Of a stretch of DNA of 64,000 bases, positions 7,784-16,283 are shown piece after piece. The DNA comes from Ensifer sp. MPMI2T (GTDB lineage Bacteria > Pseudomonadota > Alphaproteobacteria > Rhizobiales > Rhizobiaceae): contig NZ_SRXN01000019.1 of assembly GCF_004827385.1 (NCBI RefSeq), positions 1 through 64,000 of the forward strand, in the 5' to 3' direction. The translations under genes were made by a program, and so were the position numbers. Positions within the stretch are counted from its first letter, which is position 1. Each line of letters starts with the position of its first letter. The notes below the pieces were generated by a model. That model made no database searches. It was not told where the DNA came from and saw nothing but the letters and a program-made list of their open reading frames with translations.

Positions 7784-8614
7784 TCAAAGTCGCCCGTTGA
7801 TCAGCGCAACCTGATGCAGTGCTATGCCGGCAGCCATGGAGACGTTCAGGCTGTCGAGTCCCGGCCGCTGGCGGATGCGTGCTGTATGAATCTGAGACAG
7901 GATAGCCTCCGGCAACCCCTCGCCTTCAGTGCCGACGAGTAGCGCCGTGCGCGGCGCCGGCGGAATGTCGTTGATGTCGACCGTGCCGCGCGGCGACAGC
8001 CCCCAGATCGCGAAACCCGCGGCCTGAAGTCCTTCGATCAGCGCAGCCCCCGTTCCCTCCCGGGTGAAGGGCATCGTCAGCACCGATCCGACCGACACCC
8101 GGATCGCCTTGCGATACATCGGATCGCAGCTCGTTGCATCCATCAGGACAGCGTCAACCCCGAAGGCGGCGGCGTTGCGAAACAACGAGCCCATGTTGTC
8201 GTGGTTCGAAATTCCGCAGGCGGCGAGGACGAGGCTTTCAGCCGGAAGGCTCGCGATGAGCGCGTCCCGATCCGGCATCGCATCGCGCCGCCCGAGCGCC
8301 AGCACGCCGCGATGCATGTTGAAGCCGGCGATCGCGTCGAAGACCCTTCCATCCGCCACGTAGACGGGGATATCGGCCGGAAATTCCGCAAGCAGCTCGG
8401 TCAGGCCGGCAACGCGGCTCTCGAGCAGCAGTATCGCCTCGGCGGCGATACCACGCCGGGCGCGATGAGCAGCAGCCAGCATGCGAAGCACGACCGTGCC
8501 TTCGGCGATGAAACGACCCTGCCGCCCCGTCAGGTCCCGTTCCTTGATCGCGACGAACCCGGCGATACGGGCATCGGACGGATCATCGATGCGGATGAGG
8601 GAGGGCAGCGTCAT
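7784..8614 (-). CDS. TrmH/SpoU-family RNA methyltransferase
   Basis: A 276-residue SAM-dependent RNA 2'-O-methyltransferase of the SPOUT class. An N-terminal substrate-binding region (LTGRQGRFIAEGTVVLRML) is followed by the knotted catalytic domain with the three SpoU motifs: NHDNMGSLFRNAAAFGVDAVL, LLVGTEGEGLPEAIL and IRQRPGLDSLNVSMAAGIALHQ. The target RNA (rRNA or tRNA) cannot be told. The frame is open upstream, but the ATG at 8614 starts the conserved fold just after the stop of the co-directional small membrane gene, suggesting an operon. Confidence 0.92.
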   Translation of the reverse strand: MTLPSLIRIDDPSDARIAGFVAIKERDLTGRQGRFIAEGTVVLRMLAAAHRARRGIAAEAILLLESRVAGLTELLAEFPADIPVYVADGRVFDAIAGFNMHRGVLALGRRDAMPDRDALIASLPAESLVLAACGISNHDNMGSLFRNAAAFGVDAVLMDATSCDPMYRKAIRVSVGSVLTMPFTREGTGAALIEGLQAAGFAIWGLSPRGTVDINDIPPAPRTALLVGTEGEGLPEAILSQIHTARIRQRPGLDSLNVSMAAGIALHQVALINGRL

Positions 8615-8624
8615 GGCGATGCCG

Positions 8625-9011
8625 TCAATTGGTCCTGACGGTGATATCGGCGACGATACGCCCGGCGGGAATGTCGAACACGATCGCACGCGGCTCGGCG
8701 CCGGGCAGGCTGCCATAGAAAAGCACCTGCGAGCCGGAGAGCGCGACATTGTTCACCGAAAACCCGGCCGGCAGCGCCGCGATCGCGTTTACCGGCGCGT
8801 CGCCCGGCACACTCACAGCGGCCATCGGCGCTGCCTCCGCGCCGCCATTCGTGCGGGTCAGCTTATAGACAATCGTCCCAAGGACAGCCATAAGCATGAC
8901 AAGCATCACGCCGGCCGAGACGAGCTGCAGGCGCACCATCTTGCGACGGACATTTTCCATCGCGGGATCAAGCGGCTTTTCTTCCTGTTCATCGGGCTCG
9001 AATGCAGTCAT
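8625..9011 (-). CDS. Small single-pass membrane protein (DUF6476-like)
   Basis: A 128-residue protein with a charged cytoplasmic N-terminus (DEQEEKPLDPAMENVRRKMVRLQ), one transmembrane helix at about 29-50 (LVSAGVMLVMLMAVLGTIVYKL) and a periplasmic beta-rich tail. It resembles the conserved alphaproteobacterial family I recall as DUF6476. It precedes the RNA methyltransferase by ten bases in the same direction and is divergent from the pseudouridine synthase gene with 29 bases between the starts, so the promoters must overlap. Function unknown. Confidence 0.8.
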   Translation of the reverse strand: MTAFEPDEQEEKPLDPAMENVRRKMVRLQLVSAGVMLVMLMAVLGTIVYKLTRTNGGAEAAPMAAVSVPGDAPVNAIAALPAGFSVNNVALSGSQVLFYGSLPGAEPRAIVFDIPAGRIVADITVRTN

Positions 9012-9040
9012 GGCTGGCTTTCTGTCGGAATTGAAACGGA

Positions 9041-10069
9041 ATGAACGATCCCTTTAAACAAGCGGCCGGCAATAGGAAAGTCCTGAAGGCCAACGAGGAC
9101 GCGGCGGGAAGGCTGGACGCCTTCCTCACCGCCGCGCTCTCGGGCGAGTTTTCCCGCAATCGCATCAAGACCCTGATCGAGCAGGGCGCCGTCTCGATCA
9201 ACGGCAAGACGATCGTCGAGCCGAAACGGAAAGTGCATCCCGGCGACGTGTTCGAGATTGCCTTGCCTGAGCCCGAGGACCCCGAACCGAAGGGCGAGGA
9301 GATCCCGCTTGACGTGCTTTATGAAGACGACGACCTAGTCGTCCTTGTGAAGCCGGCCGGCCTGGTCGTGCACCCGGGTGCCGGCAACTGGACGGGCACG
9401 CTCGTCAATGCGCTTATCCACCATTGCGGCGACAGCCTCTCCGGCATCGGAGGCGTCAGGCGGCCAGGTATCGTTCACCGGCTTGACAAAGAAACGAGCG
9501 GCGTCATGGTCGTGGCAAAGAACGATGCCGCCCACCGTCATCTTTCGGATCAGTTTGCCGACCATGGGCGCACCGGGCCGCTCGAGCGCGCTTATCAGGC
9601 GGTGGTCTGGGGACGGCCCCGGCAATTGAAGGGCACCATCAACGCCTCGCTGGGACGGGCCGCAGACCGAACGAAGCGAGCCGTCAAGCACGAGGAGAGC
9701 GACGACGCCCGCGAAGCCATCACCCACTATGAAGTGATCGAGCGTTACCATGAGAAGCCGGATGGCACGTGCCTCGCCTCGACCGTGACCTGTCATCTCG
9801 AAACGGGCCGTACTCACCAGATTCGCGTCCACATGGCCCATATCGGCCACCCGTTGATCGGCGACCCAGAATATGGGGCAGCCTTCCGGACAAAGGCCAA
9901 TCTGCTACCCGAGCTGGCGAAAGCCGTGGTCAACCGCTTTCACCGGCAGGCGCTCCACGCCTTCATGCTGCAATTCGAGCACCCGACGACGGGCGAGACG
10001 ATGCATTTCGAGGCACCAATGCCCTCGGACATGGAAGCCCTGGTTGCGGCCTTGCGCGCCGGAGAGTGA
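9041..10069 (+). CDS. rluD: RluA/RluD-family 23S rRNA pseudouridine synthase
   Basis: A 342-residue protein with an N-terminal S4 RNA-binding domain (about 20-80; RLDAFLTAAL...SRNRIKTLIEQGAVSING) and the pseudouridine synthase domain. The catalytic aspartate is D149 in GIVHRLDKETSGVMVVAKN. Other family motifs are VVLVKPAGLVVHPGAG, LETGRTHQIRVHMAHIGHPLIGDPEYG and FHRQALHAFMLQFEHP. RluD isomerises uridines in helix 69 of 23S rRNA; the D-type assignment rests on the S4 domain and length, so RluC-like specificity is possible. It is encoded 250 bases upstream of rpoH1 in the same direction. Confidence 0.9.
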   Translation: MNDPFKQAAGNRKVLKANEDAAGRLDAFLTAALSGEFSRNRIKTLIEQGAVSINGKTIVEPKRKVHPGDVFEIALPEPEDPEPKGEEIPLDVLYEDDDLVVLVKPAGLVVHPGAGNWTGTLVNALIHHCGDSLSGIGGVRRPGIVHRLDKETSGVMVVAKNDAAHRHLSDQFADHGRTGPLERAYQAVVWGRPRQLKGTINASLGRAADRTKRAVKHEESDDAREAITHYEVIERYHEKPDGTCLASTVTCHLETGRTHQIRVHMAHIGHPLIGDPEYGAAFRTKANLLPELAKAVVNRFHRQALHAFMLQFEHPTTGETMHFEAPMPSDMEALVAALRAGE

Positions 10070-10118
10070 TGCTCAGCGCTGCACGTCTTTTGAGACGCGC
10101 AGGAAACACGCAGCAGCC

Positions 10119-10150
10119 CTTGAATTCCCGGTTCCGGATTCCAATCTTAT
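10119..10150 (+). promoter_or_regulatory. Candidate promoter upstream of rpoH1
   Basis: CTTGAA at 10119-10124, a 16-base spacer and CCAATCTTAT at 10141-10150 form a heat-shock-like or housekeeping-like promoter. A second CTTGAA lies at 10212-10217. Which one drives rpoH1 cannot be settled from sequence. Confidence 0.35.
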
Positions 10151-10319
10151 AGGGGCTTCAACTCGCGACATTCCCTTCCCCGGTCTCACGAGAGCGTGAA
10201 ACCGGAGTCCTTGAATCATGCTTTCGCCGTACTTATCTTCTAGCTTCGTGGGGTCTTGACGAAGACCCACAGCCCGGTCTGCCGTCCCGGAGACCGGAGA
10301 CGCAAAAAGGGGGTGCTTC

Positions 10320-11225
10320 ATGGCCCGCAATACTTTGCCGACCATTACCGCTGGAGAGGGCGGTCTCAACCGTTATCTCGACGAAATCCGCAAGTTTCCG
10401 ATGCTCGAACCGCAGGAAGAGTACATGCTCGCCAAGCGGTACCAGGAGCATGACGACCGCAACGCCGCGCACAAGCTGGTGACGAGCCATCTTCGCCTCG
10501 TCGCCAAGATCGCGATGGGCTACCGCGGCTATGGGCTGCCGATCGGCGAAGTCGTATCGGAAGGCAATGTTGGCCTGATGCAGGCAGTCAAGAAATTCGA
10601 GCCCGATCGCGGCTTCCGGCTCGCGACCTATGCGATGTGGTGGATCAAGGCAGCGATCCAGGAATACATCCTGCGCTCCTGGTCGCTCGTCAAAATGGGC
10701 ACGACCGCCAATCAGAAGCGGCTGTTCTTCAACCTGCGGCGGCTGAAAGGCCGCATCCAGGCGCTCGACGAGGGAGACCTCAAGCCCGAGCAGGTGAAGG
10801 AAATCGCAACGACACTGAAGGTCAGCGAGGACGAGGTCGTTTCGATGAACCGCCGTCTTTCGGGCGATGCCTCGCTGAACGCGCCGATCAAGGCAAGCGA
10901 GGGCGACTCCGGCCAGTGGCAGGATTGGCTTGTCGATGAGCATGACAACCAGGAAGAGATCCTGATCGAACAGGACGAACTCGACAATCGCCGGGCCTTG
11001 CTCGCCAGCGCGATGAAGGTGCTGAATGATCGCGAGCGTCGCATTTTCGAGGCCCGCCGCCTGGCCGAGGATCCGGTAACGCTGGAGGATCTTTCGGCCG
11101 AGTTCGACATCAGCCGCGAGCGCGTCCGGCAGATCGAAGTCCGTGCTTTCGAGAAGGTGCAGGATGCCGTCCGCAAGGCAGCGCTGGAGCGCTCAAGCGC
11201 CCTGCGTGTCGTTGAAGGCGCGTAA
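10320..11225 (+). CDS. rpoH1: RNA polymerase sigma-32 factor RpoH1
   Basis: A 301-residue heat-shock sigma factor. Region 1.2/2 runs through HKLVTSHLRLVAKIAMGYRGYGLPIGEVVSEGNVGLMQAV, followed by the promoter-melting segment FRLATYAMWWIKAAIQEYILRSWSLVKMGTTANQKRLFFNLRRLK, where the QKxLFFxLR stretch is the RpoH-specific box. Region 4 has the HTH LEDLSAEFDISRERVRQIEVRAFEKVQ. Rhizobia carry two rpoH genes; the one located next to purA and serA is rpoH1 in S. meliloti, needed for heat survival and effective symbiosis. The start ATG at 10320 follows GGGGGTGCTTC. A strong terminator follows. Confidence 0.93.
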   Translation: MARNTLPTITAGEGGLNRYLDEIRKFPMLEPQEEYMLAKRYQEHDDRNAAHKLVTSHLRLVAKIAMGYRGYGLPIGEVVSEGNVGLMQAVKKFEPDRGFRLATYAMWWIKAAIQEYILRSWSLVKMGTTANQKRLFFNLRRLKGRIQALDEGDLKPEQVKEIATTLKVSEDEVVSMNRRLSGDASLNAPIKASEGDSGQWQDWLVDEHDNQEEILIEQDELDNRRALLASAMKVLNDRERRIFEARRLAEDPVTLEDLSAEFDISRERVRQIEVRAFEKVQDAVRKAALERSSALRVVEGA

Positions 11226-11256
11226 AGATCCGCTTCCGAGCGCCCAGGAACAAACG

Positions 11257-11294
11257 AAAAATCCCGGCCGGGTCGCCCCGCCGGGATTTTTTTG
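11257..11294. terminator. Bidirectional terminator between rpoH1 and the convergent acidic protein gene
   Basis: An AATCCCGG / CCGGGATT stem is flanked by an A-run on the left and TTTTTTT on the right, so it can act on both strands. It lies 35 bases after the rpoH1 stop codon and about 20 bases from the stop of the convergent gene. Confidence 0.9.
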
Positions 11295-11315
11295 TATCAC
11301 AATCTCCGTTATCCG

Positions 11316-13604
11316 CTACTGGCTGCTCGCGGCCGTGTTGCCGAGCGCACCCCACGCCTGCATAGCCTTGTTGAAGGCTTCGACGCCGGCCGCCCCTTTC
11401 TCCAGCGTCAGCAGGGCACGGCGTCCATTCCGGTAGGTAATCGGAATATCGATCCAGCTGCGGCTGCGCAGCAGTTCCGTATTGTTGCTGACCGCTTCGG
11501 CGAAGTCGTTGAGCGCGATCATGTGGAAATCGTCGGTGATCTTTGCTGGGACGGCAATCAACGGATCGCCACGGTCCTGCTCGGTGCGCTTCATCGAAAC
11601 GCGCTGGACACCGTCAATGGCCCCACCCTCGAAGTTCTCCGGCAGCGAGAACACGAATTCGATTACGTGGCTTGCCGGCAGCGACGGATCGGCATTGCGC
11701 TTGATCGTCATCAGCGCGGTCAAACCTCGATCGGGTACGGTGATCTGGGCCTGGATTGCCGGCTCGGGCTTGGCGTCGCCGCCCGGTGACTCATCCTTGA
11801 TCGACCAAGAGACGGTGCCTGGGATTGCTGTCGGCGACGACTGGCCGAGCCGCTCCTCGTAAAGGAACATCTTCTCGCCATCGGCGACGGAAACTTCCGC
11901 CTGAGGCGCCTGCCCGGCGTTCTGGCCCTGGTTCTGGCCCTGTGTCGTTGCAGCAACTTGCTCTCCCGCCGGCGGCTGGGGTGCGGCGCCACCAGGTTGC
12001 GCCCGCCCTGCCTCCGTCTGGGGAGCGACGGACTTGCCCTCCTGGGAGACTTCCGTGCCGTTCGCGCCGGCTGGACCGTCATCCACTTCGGAGCCATCGG
12101 CAAGCAGCCGCTGGGTGAACTTGGTCGAGCTGTCCTCGGCCGGCGCCGTACCATCAGGCGCACCGGGTTGCCCGCTTGATTGACCGGACTGGCCGGTCGG
12201 CGCGGTCTGACCCGGTGGCGTTTCAGTGCCCTCCGGCGCTGCGGGCATAACGTTCGCAATCAGATCCGAGAGCCAGGCGTTGCCCGCCTCCCTGTTCTGC
12301 CAATAGGCATAACCGCCGCCACCGAGAAGAAGCGCAATGACGGCGCCGATTGCCAGCCGCTTGAAATTGAACCGGGAAGGTTTGGGCGTCGCGCGGTAGG
12401 ATGACGGCCGGGTGGGCGCGGAGACCGCGGGCTGCTCCCGGCCGTTCTCCTTGGCCGTTCCGTTCGCAGTCGCCGCTGCCCCGTTGTTCTCGCCAAAGCC
12501 GAGCAAGTCGTCGATGTGGTCCCAGGCGGTGCTGGCACGTTCTTCCTGGCTCGCGGGCACAGGTGCTTTTTCCACCGGCCACGACCATTCGGAAATGTCG
12601 TTTTCGGCAGCCTTATCCTTTTTGCTCTCCATTGTGGTTGCGAAAGGATCACCATCGTCGAAGGACCAGGAGCGCGACGGTTCCGCCTCGCGGGCATGCT
12701 CCACGGACTCGGCCTCTTCCGGCTCCACCGGATGAATGCCCAAAAGCTCGGGTGTCGACGAAGATGTATCCTCGGGTGCCACCTGGGCGTCCGCCGCCTT
12801 CGTCGTCGGAGTTGTATCCTCCCACTCTGGCAAGACCCATTCAGACGCGGCCGATTTCTTGGTCTCCTCCTCGCTCGGCAGAGGTTCGGAGTATACCGGT
12901 TCCCCATGATCGGGCTGAGGCTCAGCCTGCTCGCCGTGGAGTTCGTCTGCGCGCGGTTCAGATTCCCCGATATGTTCAACCGGCGCCTGCTCGGCTTCTT
13001 GTTCGCGCGCGGCCGGCTGCTCCTCGGTCGAAGACGGCCATTGCGCGGCTGCTTCCTCCGCGGGCTCTTCAGTCTTTGCTTCCCGCGCCGGTTCGGACGG
13101 AGCGCCGTCGTCATAGGCGGCAATCGGCTCGCGTGCCTCAGCCTCGTCGATCGGCGCCCTGTACGACTCCTCGTCTCCGGCCTCGGCGCTGACAGCAGAC
13201 GGCGACACCGGTTGCTCGACGCTCGGCTCCTCCCTTGCGGGCTCCTCGATCTGTTCTTCCGACGGCGCCTGTTCCGGTTCTGCAGCCGCGCTCTCGGCCG
13301 TCTCGGGCTCGGCCGACGCGGGCGGCTCTTGCTCGACTGGCGTTTCCGTTACACCAGGTTCGACCGCGTCGGCTTCCTCGACCGCGGGGAGCGCGTCCGC
13401 GTATTCGCTTTCGACCTCGCCGATTGCCTGTTCCAGCTTGTTCAGCTGGCGATTGATCATGTCGTCCGATGGCCGCGGGCTCATGTTTTCGAGTTGCCGG
13501 CGCACAGCACTGCGCGCCTTCTCGTAAACCTTGCCTCGCATTTCCGGTGTGTTTTCCGACAGGCCGTCAACGGTCCTGCGAATAACTGCAACAAAATCTG
13601 CCAT
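11316..13604 (-). CDS. Large acidic membrane-anchored protein of unknown function
   Basis: A 762-residue protein in three parts. Residues 1-55 form a small basic-helical domain (ADFVAVIRRTVDGLSENTPEMRGKVYEKARSAVRRQLENM). About 60-395 is a long low-complexity region very rich in Glu, Pro and Ala. A single transmembrane helix follows (RLAIGAVIALLLGGGGYAYW), then a second disordered Gly/Gln/Pro-rich stretch and a C-terminal folded domain of about 170 residues (VSWSIKDESPGG... to ...GVEAFNKAMQAWGALG). This suggests a cytoplasmic acidic arm with a periplasmic sensor or binding domain. The ATG at 13604 is chosen because conserved-looking sequence starts there. Between purA and rpoH1; function unknown. 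Confidence 0.85.
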   Translation of the reverse strand: MADFVAVIRRTVDGLSENTPEMRGKVYEKARSAVRRQLENMSPRPSDDMINRQLNKLEQAIGEVESEYADALPAVEEADAVEPGVTETPVEQEPPASAEPETAESAAAEPEQAPSEEQIEEPAREEPSVEQPVSPSAVSAEAGDEESYRAPIDEAEAREPIAAYDDGAPSEPAREAKTEEPAEEAAAQWPSSTEEQPAAREQEAEQAPVEHIGESEPRADELHGEQAEPQPDHGEPVYSEPLPSEEETKKSAASEWVLPEWEDTTPTTKAADAQVAPEDTSSSTPELLGIHPVEPEEAESVEHAREAEPSRSWSFDDGDPFATTMESKKDKAAENDISEWSWPVEKAPVPASQEERASTAWDHIDDLLGFGENNGAAATANGTAKENGREQPAVSAPTRPSSYRATPKPSRFNFKRLAIGAVIALLLGGGGYAYWQNREAGNAWLSDLIANVMPAAPEGTETPPGQTAPTGQSGQSSGQPGAPDGTAPAEDSSTKFTQRLLADGSEVDDGPAGANGTEVSQEGKSVAPQTEAGRAQPGGAAPQPPAGEQVAATTQGQNQGQNAGQAPQAEVSVADGEKMFLYEERLGQSSPTAIPGTVSWSIKDESPGGDAKPEPAIQAQITVPDRGLTALMTIKRNADPSLPASHVIEFVFSLPENFEGGAIDGVQRVSMKRTEQDRGDPLIAVPAKITDDFHMIALNDFAEAVSNNTELLRSRSWIDIPITYRNGRRALLTLEKGAAGVEAFNKAMQAWGALGNTAASSQ

Positions 13605-13667
13605 TAGAACTTTCTCATACTCCCAGGCGTGCGCCCGCAATCACGACGCGACTGTCGTTGCGCGACA

Positions 13668-14966
13668 CTAGTCCTCAAAAGGATCCGTCACAAGTATTGT
13701 GTCGTCGCGCTCCGGGCTCGTCGAAAGAAGTGCAACCGGCGCGCCGATCAGTTCCTCGACCTGGCGAACATATTTGATCGCTTGTGCCGGAAGATCGGCC
13801 CAACTGCGGGCACCAACTGTCGATTCCTTCCAGCCTTCAAGCGTAATGTAGACTGGCTTTACCGAACCTTGCTGCGCCTGACTTGCCGGAAGGTGGTCGA
13901 TCTCCTGTCCGTCCAGAGTATAACCAACGCAGATCTTCAACTCGTCGAGGCCATCGAGCACGTCGAGCTTGGTGAGCGCAATGCCGGTGATGCCGTTGGC
14001 GGCAACCGACTGGCGCACGAGCGCGGCGTCGAACCAGCCGCAGCGACGCTTGCGCCCCGTGACGGTCCCGAATTCATGGCCGCGTTCGCCCAGGAACTGA
14101 CCGATCTCATCGTTAAGCTCGGTCGGAAACGGCCCTTCGCCGACGCGCGTCGTATAGGCCTTGGTGATGCCGAGGATATAGCCGAGCGATCCCGGCCCCA
14201 TGCCGGAACCGGCAGCGGCCTGGCCGGCAACCGTGTTTGACGAGGTGACGAAGGGATAGGTGCCGTGATCGATATCGAGCAGCGTGCCCTGCGCACCCTC
14301 GAAGAGGATACGCGCACCCTTGCGGCGCTCTTTGTCGAGCAGCAGCCAGACGGTATCCATGAACGGCAGCACGCGCGCGGCGACGGAGGAGAGTTCGTCC
14401 ATGATCGCCTTGTGGCTGATCTCCGCCTCGCCCAGCCCGCGGCGCAGCGCGTTGTGGTGCGTCAGCAACCGATCGACCTTCGCCGGCAGCGTATCGAGGT
14501 CGGCAAGGTCCATGACGCGGATGGCGCGGCGGCCAACCTTGTCCTCATAGGCCGGGCCGATGCCTCGGCGCGTCGTGCCGATCTTGGTGCCGCTGTTCGA
14601 GGCCGCGTCCTCACGGAATCCGTCGAGCTCACGGTGCAGAGACAGAATGAGCGTCGCATTGTCAGCGATACGCAGATTGTCCGGCGTGACCTTCACGCCC
14701 TGATTGGCGAGCTTGTCGATTTCGGCGATAAGCGCATGGGGATCGATCACGACACCATTGCCGATGACGGCGAGCTTGCCGGGACGAACGACGCCGGAGG
14801 GAAGCAGGGACAGCTTATAGCTGACGCCGTCGATCACCAGGGTATGGCCGGCATTGTGGCCGCCCTGGAATCGCACGACGATGTCTGCGCGCTCCGAGAG
14901 CCAGTCCACGATCTTGCCTTTGCCTTCGTCGCCCCACTGGGATCCGACCACCACGACATTCGTCAT
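13668..14966 (-). CDS. purA: Adenylosuccinate synthetase
   Basis: A 432-residue enzyme of exactly the usual length. It joins IMP and aspartate using GTP, the first step from IMP to AMP, in the cytoplasm. The N-terminal [18 protein letters not shown] holds the IMP/GTP loop with catalytic Asp and His (GHNAGHTL) and is followed by [44 protein letters not shown] and [11 protein letters not shown]. The frame is open upstream, but the ATG at 14966 starts the [14 protein letters not shown] sequence. The gene lies 63 bases downstream of the large acidic protein gene's start and reads in the same direction as it. Confidence 0.97.
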   Translation of the reverse strand: MTNVVVVGSQWGDEGKGKIVDWLSERADIVVRFQGGHNAGHTLVIDGVSYKLSLLPSGVVRPGKLAVIGNGVVIDPHALIAEIDKLANQGVKVTPDNLRIADNATLILSLHRELDGFREDAASNSGTKIGTTRRGIGPAYEDKVGRRAIRVMDLADLDTLPAKVDRLLTHHNALRRGLGEAEISHKAIMDELSSVAARVLPFMDTVWLLLDKERRKGARILFEGAQGTLLDIDHGTYPFVTSSNTVAGQAAAGSGMGPGSLGYILGITKAYTTRVGEGPFPTELNDEIGQFLGERGHEFGTVTGRKRRCGWFDAALVRQSVAANGITGIALTKLDVLDGLDELKICVGYTLDGQEIDHLPASQAQQGSVKPVYITLEGWKESTVGARSWADLPAQAIKYVRQVEELIGAPVALLSTSPERDDTILVTDPFED

Positions 14967-15157
14967 AATTTTCTTCCTGTTCGCACGCGCACAAGGGATT
15001 GCGCCATTCTGAAATCCGCGCATCTATACTGTGTTGTCTTGCGGAAAGCGACCCCGTTGTGACCGGCACGGCGCCCTTTTTGCATGACAAGCGATGGATT
15101 TAGCGCCTATATCTCTGCTGCTCTCCCGCCTCTCCGGCACTCCATTCCCCGTCCTAC

Positions 15158-16063
15158 ATGGATCGCAGCATCGTGAACGCCAGGGCCTATTTCTATCTCG
15201 CAATAACTTCGCTTTTTTGGGGCGGCAATTCAGTCGCGGGCAAGATGGCCGTCGGGCACGTTAGCCCGATGATGCTGACGACGCTGCGCTGGATGGTCGC
15301 GCTCGCCGTCATCTTGGCATTGATGACGCCGCAGATCCGTCGCGACTGGGACAAGATCCGCGAGCACTGGCTGCAATTGCTGGCCTACGGTGCCGTCGGC
15401 TTCACTATGTTCAATGCGTTTCTCTATTCCGCCGTGAAATACACGAGCGCCATCAACGCCGTGATCCTGCAGGCCGGCATTCCGATGCTGATCTTCCTCT
15501 TCAACTTCGTTCTCTTTCGCATGAGGGCCTCGGTCGCGCAGATCATCGGCTTCACCGTAACGCTGATCGGCGTCCTAATCACCGCCGCGCATGGCAACCT
15601 CGCCAGCGTCTTGCAGTTGCAATTCAATTTCGGCGACGCACTGATGATCCTCGCCTGTATCGTCTATGCGGCCTATACCGTCGCGCTGCGCTGGAAGCCG
15701 AACATGCACTGGCAGAGCTTTATCGCGGCGCCGGCCTTCGGGGCGCTACTGAGCGCCATCCCGCTCCTCATCTGGGAATTCTCGAACGGCAGCGCGATCG
15801 TGCCCGATGCCAGCGGCTGGGCGATTGTTATCTATGCCGCGATCTTCCCGTCGCTGATGTCGCAGGTTCTCTATGTGCGCGGCGTGGAAATGATCGGTGC
15901 CAATCGCGCCGGGCTATTCATCAACGCCATCCCGGTGTTCGGGACGCTTCTGTCCGTGCTTCTTGTCGGCGAGACCTTTCATCCCTTTCATCTCGTGGCA
16001 TTGCTGCTGGTGCTTGGCGGCATTGCCATCGCCGAACGCGGCCGACCCAAACTGCCGCGATGA
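15158..16063 (+). CDS. DMT-superfamily transporter (EamA type)
   Basis: A 301-residue inner-membrane protein with about ten hydrophobic segments and two tandem EamA repeats, the drug/metabolite transporter layout. Typical motifs are the N-terminal FWGGNSVAGKMAVGHVSPMMLTTLRW and the second-repeat VEMIGANRAGLFINAIPVFGTLLSVLLVGE. The substrate is unknown; relatives export amino acids, nucleotides or small metabolites. It is divergent from purA. GC-rich palindromic repeats follow its stop codon. Confidence 0.9.
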   Translation: MDRSIVNARAYFYLAITSLFWGGNSVAGKMAVGHVSPMMLTTLRWMVALAVILALMTPQIRRDWDKIREHWLQLLAYGAVGFTMFNAFLYSAVKYTSAINAVILQAGIPMLIFLFNFVLFRMRASVAQIIGFTVTLIGVLITAAHGNLASVLQLQFNFGDALMILACIVYAAYTVALRWKPNMHWQSFIAAPAFGALLSAIPLLIWEFSNGSAIVPDASGWAIVIYAAIFPSLMSQVLYVRGVEMIGANRAGLFINAIPVFGTLLSVLLVGETFHPFHLVALLLVLGGIAIAERGRPKLPR

Positions 16064-16083
16064 CGCGTATAAAGCGGTGCGGC

Positions 16084-16250
16084 CAGATGAACCCCTCCCC
16101 ACAAGGGCCCCTTGTGGGGAGGGGCTTGCCCCTGTCGCCCGTCGCTTGCCAATCGACGACGTTGCAGCTCGCGGAGACGTTGAGATGTGAGCGAGTGGGC
16201 GCGGCCCAGTAGCCCCTCCCCCTTGTGGGGAGCGGTTGGGGAGGGGCGAG
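16084..16250. repeat. GC-rich palindromic repeat (family C), two nested units
   Basis: CCCCTCCCCACAAGG and CCTTGTGGGGAGGGG form a tight inverted repeat at about 16090-16124. A second set of CCCTCCCCCTTGTGGGGAG...GGGGAGGGG lies at 16212-16250. Similar modules recur at 39704-39826 and 42636-42800. These are typical rhizobial intergenic palindromes, here between convergent genes where they may also terminate transcription. Confidence 0.75.
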
Positions 16251-16283
16251 AGTTTTGGAACCGTCTGGAGAGCGAAGTGCCAC

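Noticed and set aside
12516-13607. 363-codon plus-strand frame opposite the large acidic protein
   Set aside because: It is Arg/Leu-rich, complementary to the Glu/Pro-rich coding region, and has no family resemblance.
16084-16250. Palindromic repeats considered as a CRISPR array
   Set aside because: Only two irregular inverted units, with no regular spacers and no cas genes.
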